Assembly: GCF_003073045.1 (NCBI RefSeq)
Contig: NC_037597.1
Location: forward strand, 8,676,717 to 8,740,716
From: Pomacea canaliculata
Taxonomy: Eukaryota > Mollusca > Gastropoda > Architaenioglossa > Ampullariidae
Direction: 5' to 3'
Length of the DNA: 64,000 nt
The notes below the pieces were generated by a model, which was not told the origin of the DNA, made no database searches, and saw only the letters and a list, made by a program, of their open reading frames with translations. The position numbers and the translations under genes are program-made. Below are positions 48,401-59,299 of the stretch, one piece after another. The number at the start of each line of letters is the position of its first letter. The first letter of the stretch is position 1.

Positions 48401-51400
48401 GACCTCGACTGACCTCGAACTGTCGGTACAGGAGAGGGTTGACTGACGTCACGTTGTACACGGCTGAGTTGTTGAGGATCAGATGCTCCACTTTACTTTC
48501 TGACGTTGGCAGAGTCAACTCGGGTGTGTTAGCCGGGTATTGCGTCTTATTTCTTTCGCTCTGCAAATAGCAGCACTGCATTAAATCATATTTGTGAACA
48601 TAAACCATTACTACTTTAATACAAATAGGGTTTTGTGCGGTTCTTGTTTTGTTGTGTGCGTGCACTAAAAAACAAAAACAAAACAGAGAGAGTGAGAACG
48701 GTCCCATGAAATTTTCTACCTTCATGAAGGTATTTATGTGTTCTAGAAAGCACTGAACTTCGATGCTGCCGGTGACCGGGTTCCGACGCAGGTGAAGTTT
48801 TTCGTTCTGACTGGCCGACAGATTCTTCAGTTTCTCACAGAAATCCTGGTCAGGGGCAGAAAGGCAGATTGATGTACTGCAACTGACTTCCATCATTACT
48901 CACATCCTATGAACAACTTGCTTAAAAAGTCAGAGAATAAAAAAAAAAAATGGCGGTCATTTCTCCTAAAAATTCGGTAGAGTATAGGTCAAGATACTAT
49001 TTACCTAAAGCTAAGGGTATACCCACCTTTCAGTTCGCGAGATACCTACAAACATCATTAAAAGGTTTATGTCAGTGTGTGCGTGTGTGCGCGCACCCGT
49101 GTGTACCTTAGTGTGTGCGCGGGCGTGGCTATGCGAACTAGATTAATCAACCGAAATAATTACCTATTTGAGTTTTTATTTTTCTATTTATAATTCTTAT
49201 AACTGGCGTTAGACTGCAGAGAAGGAGACACAGAGGTCGCTTTCTTGCGTCATCTGTGTACAGGGCACACCCACACCTCCAGCCTGGAGACGACAGCATA
49301 TCACAACACACTGAGAGAAACAGTTGCACTGTGTAGGGACCCTTGCACGAGAACCCGGGTACTGACTGGGACCCGTGCACCCGACCTGGACATTGGCCTC
49401 ACAATAAATGGATTTTCTGTGGCACCATGACACACATGTCGAGAGATAACAGAAAACAGGAAGCAGATAACAGTCACATCATGCAGAAGGAATGTACGAG
49501 AAATGACTTGTGAAGACAAGAAAAAGTGCAAGAGGACTGAAACTCATTTTAAGTTTGTTGGTTAGGGGCATAGAGGGGTGAACAAGATTGAGAGTCGCAT
49601 ACCAGCAAGGCGGACTGAGCGCGTTTGGGGTTGAGGTCAAAGCCCTTGTCCCACACTGTGACCCCTTTACAGTTGATGTCAGTCTTGGCGCAGGTGGTCA
49701 GGTCCTGCTCCCTGAGACCCCACACCATGTACACTTTGATCACCTTGTCCTCCGTGCTGGGCTTGAAGCCATCGCGTATCAGCAAAGCGGCCTTGCCAAA
49801 GTGATGTTCATTTTTATAATACTTTATCTGGTCAAAAAACAGAAATATTGTCTTTGACTTAGTGGCACCAGCACAAACTAAATTTTGTTTTAAAGATTTC
49901 GACAAATTCACTCTAGAACCACTTTACTGGAGGAAAGATGTGTGTGCTGGGATACATGTCACGTGACAAAGCGATGACATCAATCAGCACAACAAACCTT
50001 GTCAGAACTGTTACAGTTTGACCAAACACAAAAATTAACTAGGTAAAGATTTGCAATCAAGGTTTTGCAAAATTTGCAGAATTTTTAGAACCCATTTTTG
50101 AACTTTTGATCATTAACGTTTAAGCATTTCTTAGGTGAAATCTTAAACATAAAACTGTGTTCTTACCGATTCTTCGTCAGGCTTCAGTTTAGCAGCGAAA
50201 ACGGAAAAAACAATTATAATTCCAAGACACAGAGCAAGTAGTGCCCAGCGCAGCACTCTGTGGCTGACAAGGTTGTAAAAGGGTCCGCGGAAGAACCTGA
50301 CGATAGGATGGCGACGTTCACCATCAGCAGATGCTGCGTCCTTGATCTGTTTTTTACACCTGTGGAAAGTGAAGAACAGTGTGGATGTGACTGCATACCT
50401 GTCATACTCTTTTCATTTTAAAAAAATGGCTATTAGAAGTCGAAAGTTTTTGAAAGTCATTAAGCTTGAGTAAGTCGTTGCCCTGGGGCAACGAGAAAAT
50501 TTAAGGACAAGCGTCTTCTGTCCCAAGTGATAGAATGGTATCCAGACCCCGCAGGTATGGTTGGACTCACCTGAAGCAGGGCCAGGACCACGTGTCCCAG
50601 TAGTAGTGGTACATGATCAGGACGGCTGGGAAGAAGATGATGACGGACATGTAGTTGACGAAGACCAGGATGCCAGAGAAGAGGCCGAAGGACTGCACGG
50701 CGAGCAAGGGAGACAGCGCATTGCTGAAGAAGGCCACCATGGTGGTGAGGGAGGTGCAGAAGGTGGCGATGGCCGCCCTTTTGTAGCAGGCTGACAGTCG
50801 AGCCTCCAGCGAGGTGTACTCCAGGTGGGCGGTCGCGCGCCAGTTATCCACGAAGACGAAGATGTTGTCAGCGCCGATGCCGAGGATGATGAAGATTGAG
50901 AGGACGTGGAAGATCCCGAAGTACTTGTACTGGAAGATAAAGCTGTAGACGAGCGTGGCGATGACGAAGCTGGAGATAATGCTGAAGATACCAAAGCTTG
51001 TTAGGAAGAGCGATTTGGTCATGAAAAGGACGAAGAGGAAGATGAAGAGGAGAGAACCCACAGCCAGCAGCAGGTCCCAGATCACCTGCAACATTTTATA
51101 GCATGATTTTCTATAATTATTTCCCTTCTTTCTGGACAGTAGAGATATCGTAACTGATTTACAACTGTCAAATGTGTGTCGTCAGTAAGGCACCTTTTTG
51201 ACTTAAAAATTTTGATAGGAAATAGATAGAAAAGTGTTTGCTTGAGTAGAGAGTAAACATGGACAGCAAAGACTACGCTACGGTCAAATCATTGCAAGAT
51301 GATCAGAGCATGATAGCGAGATGAAGATGCCTGTTACCTGCTGCAATAAATTGTAGGTGACAATCTGGGTTCCGAAGTACAGGAAGTCCATGTCCCCGAC

Positions 51401-52105
51401 TCCGGAGTCCAGCGCTTCGTTCAGAATAGCCGAAAAGAAATCCGCTTGAAACCGACGAATTTTCAGAAGCTGCTCTGTCTTGTTGTCTTCTTTGAGGTTG
51501 TAACCGTCCAGCGGAAGCCCAAACTGAAAGATGGTGCGTGTGATAGAGGATTTGGCTTCGGTCTGGGTGACACTTCCGTCGACTCCCAGGTGGAGTTGTA
51601 GTAACTGAGCGAGCAGGGGCACTTGGGATGCCCCGAACAGTGTCGCTGGTATGTTGCTGAAGGTGGTGTCGTTCAACCCTGTGACCGTAAGTTCCGTCGA
51701 AGAATCGAAGAATGGAAATGGGCTTGGCGCACTCTCTCGTCCCGCTGCCACCTGTCAGTCTGCAAAATTTCTTGTACTCCTCCACGCCGAGGAGTCTATC
51801 CTCCAGCTGCTTCATCGCCAGAAGGCGCTCCTTGGTGAAGACTGTGGAGTCGCCTGTCAGGTACATCAGCACCAGGGAGTCGGCGACTTGCGATCGTTCC
51901 CCGATGGTGGTGACGTCTGTGTCTTTGCCCACCACTGTCCCGTCCTCGTCTCGATACTTCCAGGCCAGAGAGCGCAGAAAGGTCGGGTCATCTTGCAGGT
52001 CAAGGGGCACGACGTCGAATTTAAAATTAACTATCTTTTTGCTGTCCCACATCGCTAAGGCCAAGGTGACAATTAAAATGGCGACGTGGATTCCCAGTGT
52101 GATTC
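45449..52105 (-). CDS. Dispatched-like RND/sterol-sensing-domain protein, 5' exon(s) missing
   Basis: Exons, 5' to 3': 52,105-51,338; 51,085-50,571; 50,359-50,167; 49,827-49,603; 48,845-48,720; 48,560-48,414; 48,105-47,976; 47,385-47,258; 46,998-46,912; 46,496-46,327; 45,937-45,449, nearly 1,000 residues. The first exon starts with a membrane helix (GIHVAILIVTLALAMW). The next gives helices of a sterol-sensing domain with GIGADNIFVFVDNWR. Exons 4-9 form a large extracellular loop, and the last two give the second helix bundle with GLSVDYVVHLAEGY. The acidic residues in GADNIF and GLSVDY match the GxxxD proton or ion-relay motifs of Patched/Dispatched transporters. Dispatched releases lipidated Hedgehog from cells. 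The tail is soluble and has one CxxC pair. One-base frame disagreements occur in the first exon near 51,700 and near 46,410. No exon upstream of 52,105 was identified. Confidence 0.8.
47460..47605 (+). repeat. GTTTG/GTTTT pentanucleotide-like repeat
   Basis: A G/T-only tract of GTTTGTTTTTT and GTTTT words in a Dispatched-like intron. Confidence 0.65.
48106..48360. repeat. Cryptic ATC/GTC trinucleotide repeat
   Basis: About 250 bp of imperfect CATCATCGCTGTCATC-type triplets in a Dispatched-like intron, starting directly next to the exon that ends at 48,105. Confidence 0.6.
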
Positions 52106-54929
52106 CTGGAATAGATTATCGGATGAAGTAGTGAATGATGATGGTGGCGGTGGTGGTTTCGTCAATTCTTACCGTAGACAGAATTAAAAGTTGGCAATAG
52201 CCAATACACTAATTTTTCAGTATTTTAGCTGGTATGCAGGCCTGACGAGAGGGGGGGACAGGGGGGTCTGGTGTACCCGGGCCCGCGGCTGTCAAGGGGG
52301 CCCGGCCTTGGTCAGTGGATTTTTTTTTCTTCTTCTCCTTTTCTTTTTCTTTTAAAGAAAGGTCTAAGGACAGAACACTCAAGCATTACACATGCAGAAG
52401 TTGAGTTTCAAGTCTGTAGAATACAATTTCGGGGTACCGGGGCCTGTCGTGAGAAGTGTAGTCAGCGGGTATCATATTCTCGCTGGACAAGCCAAGAGGT
52501 GACGGCCGCTGGACACCAAAGATTTTATCGCGTGTCAACCGCCCTGAAGAACGTTCGTGCCATGAGATTGCTGGCTACAGGTGCCACTACGGGGAAGGAT
52601 GGGGTGGAGGAGGGGGTGGGCCCTGCAAGCAAATCGGACTTAACAGTGGAGATCAGGCAGGTATGTTACTGATGTGTGCACTGGCCAGTCTGTGAACCGA
52701 CATGGTGGGGGCCCGCCCCTGGCGCTGCAGCCTGTAAGCGAGAGACATCAAGGCTGCTTTTTTTCGTAGTTACAACCGTATCTCCATCACCAAACAAACA
52801 ACTACATTAGTCTACATAGTAGATCCTTGATACAATGAGACTATTTTATCCTGTAATACTATCTCAGCCAGCAAAATAGAACACATTATTGCAAAACATT
52901 TTAAAAACTGCTGTCCCGCAAATATTAGGTTTATAAATTGATCACGGTGGTTCTTTTGCTCTTTGCCGACAAAGCTCCCAGTAAAAAGGAGATACTATCT
53001 ACCCACCATCCGTCACCCAAAGCCACCTCGGAATCTTTCTTATTGTGAGCTAGTTGTCTTCAAGGAAGCTGTCATATATGGTGCTGTATATTGAGTTTTG
53101 CGGTGGCTGCGACATTTGCTTTTCGAATTATCACATATATTTGAATGTGTTTTTAAAGTGTAACGTATAGTTGTTTCACGATGAAGAATGGAAGAAAAGA
53201 AAAGTTTACAGATGTGTTATGAGTTATGACATAAGTGTTAGTTTGTCCACGTTTTCATTAAATTTCTCCATGTCTTGAACCCCACAATCAAGGTAGAGGC
53301 AAATTATGTTTTAGTTTAGAGGCCAGTGACTAAGATGACAGCAACTTCCACCCATGCCGGCCATCGTGGGCCGTATTGCATTGTTGCTGACAACACGACA
53401 AAAGGGAAAGGGGGTGGGGGTGTGATAGTTTCTGGAAGACTCCACGGAATGGACTGGGAATTAAATGGTCGGGGTTTGGAGCAATTGGAGGTGTAGACTG
53501 ATATTTTTATGAGATAGACGAGTCAGCGGTAAAGTCGCCGTGTGTTTGACCTGACACTTAATTTTCCCATCCCTTTCGATCGGAGTCATTGGACCAAAGA
53601 AAGCTTGGACAGTTGGACCTTAGAGATAGCGATAGTCACTTAACTTCACACCGCACTCTCCTGCCTGTCGCACGCTGTCTTCTAGACTCGAAAAGCCGAG
53701 ATACGCGGCACTTTGTTATTATGGTCAGTACACTAGTTTTTTATTTATGCTTCTATGATTTTCTGTTTATCGGCAAATAGCATTTGACAAGGCAGGAACA
53801 TCAGTGTCAATGAGAGTGACTAGCGTCTCAAATTGACTGACAATAATGAAGTTTGTGAGAAAAGCTCATTAAGTTTGTAGCACTCTAGTAGTGTACGAAG
53901 TATAATGTCTTTGGGTTGTAGATTTGCATCTATATTCCAGAATGTTCAGCACGGCAGCAATGTAAAAGATAGAATGTCTTGTGTGAGGGAGGAAATGATG
54001 TTCAACAATGTAGCAATGTTCAAAGTAAAATGTCTGCGAAGAAGGGCTAGAATGTTCGAGGGTAGGGAGAAGAAATAGTAGGACTGACAGTGGGATGGCA
54101 GCTTTTGTGAATTTGAGAGAGAGCAGTTAGGCCAGACGCTGAGCAAAACTGAATAAAAAACTTCAGTGCGGAATTCAATCTCGGTGTTATTTCTGGTACG
54201 ACAGCCCCCTCTATGTAGCCATTTGACATGTTGGTTACAAGTGTTTAGTCAGCAGGTAAAATGACAATATTAGTCTTGTATAACTTTGTTCTATGAACTA
54301 TTACGATTCAGCTAAAATATGCTAAACATTTATATTTTTCTGTCATTTTTACAAAACCTTCTAATCTCCTTAAATATTAAAAGTATTAACACTTACTAGC
54401 TAACTAGTCTTTAAAACAGTTGCTTTGTCTTCTAAAACTCAGCAGGTATTTTAACGGCTAGTGACTGATGGGGGTTGAAGTCGACCGAGTTTATGCTTCG
54501 TAAAAAGTTGGATGAATTCAAAATGTGTGTGTGTGTGCGCGCGCGCGCGTGCGGTTTTGCTAAAGGAATAATATAGGAAGGGACTTTCGATAGGTGCTGC
54601 GTGTTTGTTATGTAAGTTGATAAAAATGATAACTGATGTGCTCTGCTGCTCGTCGCAGCAAACACTTTTTTAAATGAGGTTATTAACGACACTCGATGAA
54701 GACTTGTTTAGGCATTTACTTCTTCGGTTCTTCCTCTTTACATGTAGAAGTATAAATCACTTACATATAGAACATTTACTTGCACGTCAGTGAGCTTAGT
54801 ACAAAAGGGCTATGTGATACCACAGTGTTGGGATAGACAGAAGACAATTAGAAGAGGTACTAACGAGATTACGAGAGAGATACGTCTTAGCCCTAGGCAG
54901 TTTTTAAAAGGTGATTATTGTCTGACACT

Positions 54930-55270
54930 ACAGTCAAATCTCCCTACTATGCCACCTACCGGGACCGAGCAAAAGTGGCATAGTATCGAGGGTTCGTAAA
55001 AACGGCTTTATTTGCTCAAGTTACTTGTCAGTCCAAAGCTCTCAAGAATCGTCGGCTGGCGCCAGCTGTCTCCTCTCATTCTCCCCCTCACCTCTTCATC
55101 CTCCACCCCTCCCAACCACATCCGCGCACCTGCATCCTGTCGCTAGTCGACCCCATCCCGCTCTCCCGCTGTCACCCGGCCAGCGACCACCACCCCCCAC
55201 ATTGCCAGCCTCCACCCTCCCTGTGTGCGTGCTAGGTTCCATCCCCACTAACTGCGATGTCGCACACTAC
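54930..55270 (+). mobile_element. Pogo/Tigger-like transposon piece
   Basis: It starts TACAGTCAAATCTCCC, followed by ACCTACCGGGACCGAGC and TGGCATAGTATCGAGGGTTC, so the start forms an internal partial palindrome like pogo/Tigger terminal repeats. The right end is unclear. The first 220 bp recur in reverse in copy 1. Confidence 0.4.
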
Positions 55271-55324
55271 CGTACAGTATAATAATCGAGCACTGCGTGG
55301 AATTTCACAACTTGTGTCTTTTAA

Positions 55325-56573
55325 CAGTCCGTGCCTCCTTTGTTTTTTTTTTGTTTTTTTTTTTGTGGCAATTGCGCCTGAGTTTGGTGAAAGGAAATGG
55401 AGGGGGGAGCGGGGTGGCGTAGCCAGCCCTGTGTGTTGCCCCTCTGCGATGGACAGTCAACGGCGTAATTAGTTGACGGATATAGAGGTCGTGAACCCCA
55501 CGTGAGTTTCGGACCTCACGTGCGGCTGAAAGAATGCGACACCTGGTCTAGGTGACTGGGGGTGAAGGGACCGTAGCGTCGGTCGGGGGGGGGGGGAGGG
55601 GGAAACGAGTAACAAGAGGAAGTATCGAGCAGCGAGTTGAGGGGGGGAGAGAGCCATCCAGCGATCGAGAAGCTGATTGATACAGCGGCGGCTGTTAATT
55701 GTGTTAATTGTGAGTGGAGTGGATTGATGACGGACTTGCTGTACCGCGTTTGCTACGGAGCCGCTGCTGTTGCTGTGTTTTGGGGATCGCAACTTCTGTT
55801 CAGTAGAACTGCTGCTGAAGGTTCCTCGCCGAATCTGCTACTGGGAGCGGTGGACATCGCCGAGCTGAGAAGTTCCAGAGAAGAACAACCCGAGCCGACG
55901 ACTATAGGCGGGCAGCATCTCGTCACAGCTGGGGAGTGTCGAGCAAGTGGGCTCCACTCTCGTACTTGACAACGACGACGACAAACCGACCGCGTGGAGG
56001 GTCGTCGCTGTCGTCTTTAAAAGTTGTGCAGTGTAGTGTCGAGGACACTGACGATTTGATTGTCCGCTGAAGCCGACAACGCAAAGTAAGACTTTTGCCT
56101 TTTGAGTTTACCTCCAGAGAGAGAGAGGGGGAAGGTCGTATCCCCCATTGTTTATCTCCACCGTCAACGTTAGAGGGAGAATAAGACGGTTTACACGGAC
56201 TGTGTGTATGTGTTTGATGAACATTTATGAGCACACGGACATTGCTGGTGGCTAGAAAGGTGCTCGGAGAGACTATCGTTAGGTGTGGATTGAAACGGAC
56301 ATATGTATGAGAACTGTTGTAGCAGCCTGCGCGCTGCCGTAGTGTCGATGTTGAACCAACCTAGGATGCATACTTTCTGATTTAGAACAGATAACAGTGA
56401 ACTTGTGCTGTATGGTTTAATTTGACCTGCTGGAAATTCTTGTATTACAATTAGTTGTTTTTTTTAGTATTTTTTCTTTGTGGTGTATAATAAATAACAG
56501 AACGTCTCAATCTGAAGTGATCTCTTGTCGTTCTTCGTAAAGAATGCGCAATGTCCGACTACCGGTCGTGACA
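55325..56573 (+). mobile_element. Solo LTR, copy in repeat 2
   Basis: Same LTR as at 36,684-37,911, nearly whole, ending CGTGACA followed by CTGAA just as in copy 1. The shared right target duplication shows common descent of the two copies rather than two insertions. By eye they differ by a few percent. Confidence 0.7.
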
Positions 56574-56708
56574 CTGAATGAAGTGTAGATATTGAGATTC
56601 GAATTGTAAACATACATTATATACTGGGAAAATAATTTACGATTACAAGTGCAAGGGGCCCGGAGAGGTCGTCTGTCCCGGGGCCCGGGCTGGCTCTCGG
56701 CGGCCCTG

Positions 56709-57398
56709 GCCAGGCCTCTTCCCTCTTGTGATTGGCAGTGAGACGACACACCGTACATGTTATCAACCAGGTCAAAGGTTATCTGTGAGGGCCACATTTC
56801 CAAACTGCGAATGACAAACGAAGGCGAAACAGCAAGCTGGAACATGGAGTGCACGCTGGACAACTTCACTGATGTTTGAAATACTTTCCTTCCACTAAAC
56901 ACTAGTCCTCCCTGCTGTAGAACATTAGAGAATGTTCTTGTGCCCTAGAAATCCACAGTGATGTTGCTAAGTGATGACAGATGTGTTTATTGACTCCCCT
57001 ATAATCTCAGCGAATGTTTACAAACATGTTTAATGAACTGTGATCAGTGTGTCAGGGAAGCGTGTGTACACGGCACGACACCCTGTCGAAAACTGTCCTT
57101 CCAGGCACCTTGGAGGGTGGCCGGCATCCGGTGGCCAGAGGAAGAACCGACTAACGAACCTCTGAGTTCCTTTCTTCCCGTGTATCAAAGTCACGTGTTT
57201 GTAGAGGAAACCAGTAGAAGTCAGATAAACATAAAGACCAGTACAACAACTGCACACCTCATTAAACTTCAGCAAAGGACGGGTTTGGTTGTACAGGTTA
57301 TAGAAATATTATTTTCTTGAAAACTGTATATTAAGACTAAAGTGTGTGTGACGAGTGAACAAAAAGATATAAAGGAATCGAAAGATGGAAAAAGTGAG

Positions 57399-57436
<38 letters not shown>

Positions 57437-57883
57437 GTGTCACGAACTTCCAGCGGACATGCGCACTCTTTAAAATAAACAACAGGAGATGGCTTCAGTT
57501 CAGGACAAATACTTATTAAGCAAAGCGTCACGTGACATTTTAGAATACAACACAGCGAGTCAAAGCGGCAAATACCAACAATACTACTTATAATACTACT
57601 TATTATTGTAATTGCTTTCATGAAAATATCTGTTCATTCTTCGCAATAGTTCTATTTGTTTACACGAAAAGTAAGCTTCGCTGATAGCTTTGTGAAAATG
57701 TCAGTTTTTGTGTGTCTAAAGCAAACTGCAGGATACGGTAAAGTTTCACAACATAACACAAAATAAACTTGAAGCCTTTTAAATAACAAACAATTAGAGA
57801 ATGTAGCAATCTGAGTCATGGTCAGTCATCGTCGGTAAGCAAATAATGAACAGCAGTGTTGGATACAATCAGTATCCGTGTTT
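56709..57883. other. Spacer, no certain gene
   Basis: A minus-strand frame just outside the repeat (56,720-56,902; FQLAVSPSFVIRSLEMWPSQ) and another at 57,030-57,275 look protein-like but match no family I know. Either could be a missing 5' exon of the Dispatched-like gene. Confidence 0.3.
57399..57436 (+). repeat. (GACA)n microsatellite
   Basis: About nine perfect GACA units. Confidence 0.9.
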
Positions 57884-58508
57884 AGGTGTATAGCTAATAT
57901 ATAGTTCATGACACATTTACTATAAACTATCAGGTGTATAGCTAATATACAGTTCATGACACGTTTAGTATAGAGTAGACTATTAGGTGTATAGCTAATA
58001 TATAGTTCATGACACGTTTACTATAAACTATCAGGTGTATAGCTCATATATAGTTCATGACACGTTTACTATAAACTATCAGGTGTATAGCTAATATATA
58101 GTTCATGACACGTTTACTATAAACTATCAGGTGTATAGCTAATATATAGTTCATGACACGTTTACTATAAACTATCAGGTGTATAGCTAATATATAGTTC
58201 ATGACACGTTTACTATAAACTATCAGGTGTATAGCTAATATATAGTTCATGACACGTTTACTATAAACTATCAGGTGTATAGCTAATATATAGTTCATGA
58301 CACGTTTACTATAAACTATTAGGTGTATAGCTAATATATAGTTCATGACACGTTCAGTATAAACTATCAGGTGTATAGCTAATATATAGTTCATGACACG
58401 TTTACTGTAAACTATTTGGTGTCTAGCTAATATATAGTTCATGACACGTTTACTATAAACTATCAGGTGTTCAGCTAATATGTAGTTCGTGACACTTTTA
58501 CTACAACC
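57884..58508. repeat. 48-bp minisatellite, about 13 copies
   Basis: The unit starts AGGTGTATAGCTAATATATA and continues with GTTCATGACACGTTTACTAT; central copies are nearly identical and edge copies diverge. Because 48 is a multiple of three, one minus-strand frame stays open as a 16-residue repeat (core VMNYILAIHLIVYSKR). I regard that frame as a by-product. The array lies just 3' of the fibrinogen-domain exon. Confidence 0.95.
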
Positions 58509-58810
58509 TAGGCACAATTAAATGCTGAATTAATTAATTAAACTTAGACTTCACGTTTGTAAACCTATTAGTTTATCCAAGCAAATGCAAATGTGAAAGA
58601 AGTAATACAACACGTGTATAATAGAATCACCAGGCAATATACTCAAAGTAAACAATTAAAGTACAGTAAGTAGTCTGTACTAGTGTCAGATGCTAGACTA
58701 TTGAGAAAGATTAATGTACACTGAGCTCACATCATCAGTGGAACCTGTAGTGAACAGTGAACAGTGGACTGGCGGTGTAAGCAGTTGGTACAGGAGACAA
58801 GGTGGTGTTA

Positions 58811-59016
58811 TCATGTTGGCTTTGTCTTCATCTCCGAGAACTTCGCGTAGTTGATGTTAGACCAAGTGATGTCAAATTTATTAGGGCTGTTGAGGTTAGC
58901 CCATGTGTAACAGCGAGGCGGGTACCACCAGGCGCCAGCATATGATTTAACACAGCCGTACGGGTTTCGGTCATAGGTTTGAAACGGGTATCCGTGACTA
59001 TTTGTCAACCGATCTC
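58811..59016 (-). CDS. Fibrinogen-related protein, last exon
   Basis: This terminal exon (acceptor TTTACAG, phase 1, 67 residues plus stop) encodes the C-terminal end of a fibrinogen-related domain. GDRLTNSHGYPFQTYDRN corresponds to the GDSL-x-HNGxxFSTxDxDN block. GCVKSYAGAWWYPPRCYTW matches the C-x10-12-WWYxxC block with the conserved cysteine pair. DITWSNINYAKFSEMKTKP matches the GIxWxxxxxxxYxLKxxEMKIRP end. Such domains form secreted lectins (ficolins, tachylectins, gastropod FREPs) that bind sugars or acetyl groups. Upstream exons were not found; an RTE LINE lies in the adjoining intron, so they are probably beyond it or outside the window. Confidence 0.8.
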
Positions 59017-59299
59017 CTGTAAACACACAAACACACACAATTGTATACTAGTAGACACACAAAGTCCTAAGCACAAATATAATTATTATCACTACAAAAC
59101 ATCTATACAAACTTTTGTTATTAAATGTGTTATTTCTGTGTTGTTCATCATAACAAAGCCAAACACCACGTAACACAAATACAAAAAGAGTTTTTTTTTA
59201 ATTTCTAATGATGCTTCACCCAGCTTATCATCAACATAAGAGTGAAGAGAACAGTTGTTAAACACAAGAATGCCTCAGCTAAAATATGTAAAAATGAAC

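Larger units (their letters stand above)
52237..56708 (+). mobile_element. Composite hAT-like repeat, copy 2
   Basis: Starts CAGGCCTGACGAGAG and ends in GGCGGCCCTG like copy 1. Outside these exact points the flanks of the two copies are unrelated, which fits transposition. Flanking bases show no matching 8-bp duplication. Direct blocks shared with copy 1 are about 52,237-52,950, 54,297-54,821 and 55,325-56,708. Blocks at 52,960-53,090 and 53,760-53,885 match copy 1 in reverse. Its own part includes a pogo-like piece near 54,930. No transposase is seen. It begins 131 bp upstream of the first visible exon of the Dispatched-like gene. Confidence 0.6.

Noticed and set aside
58044-58517. 157-codon repetitive minus-strand frame
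   Set aside because: It is only the open frame of the 48-bp minisatellite; no sign of a gene.
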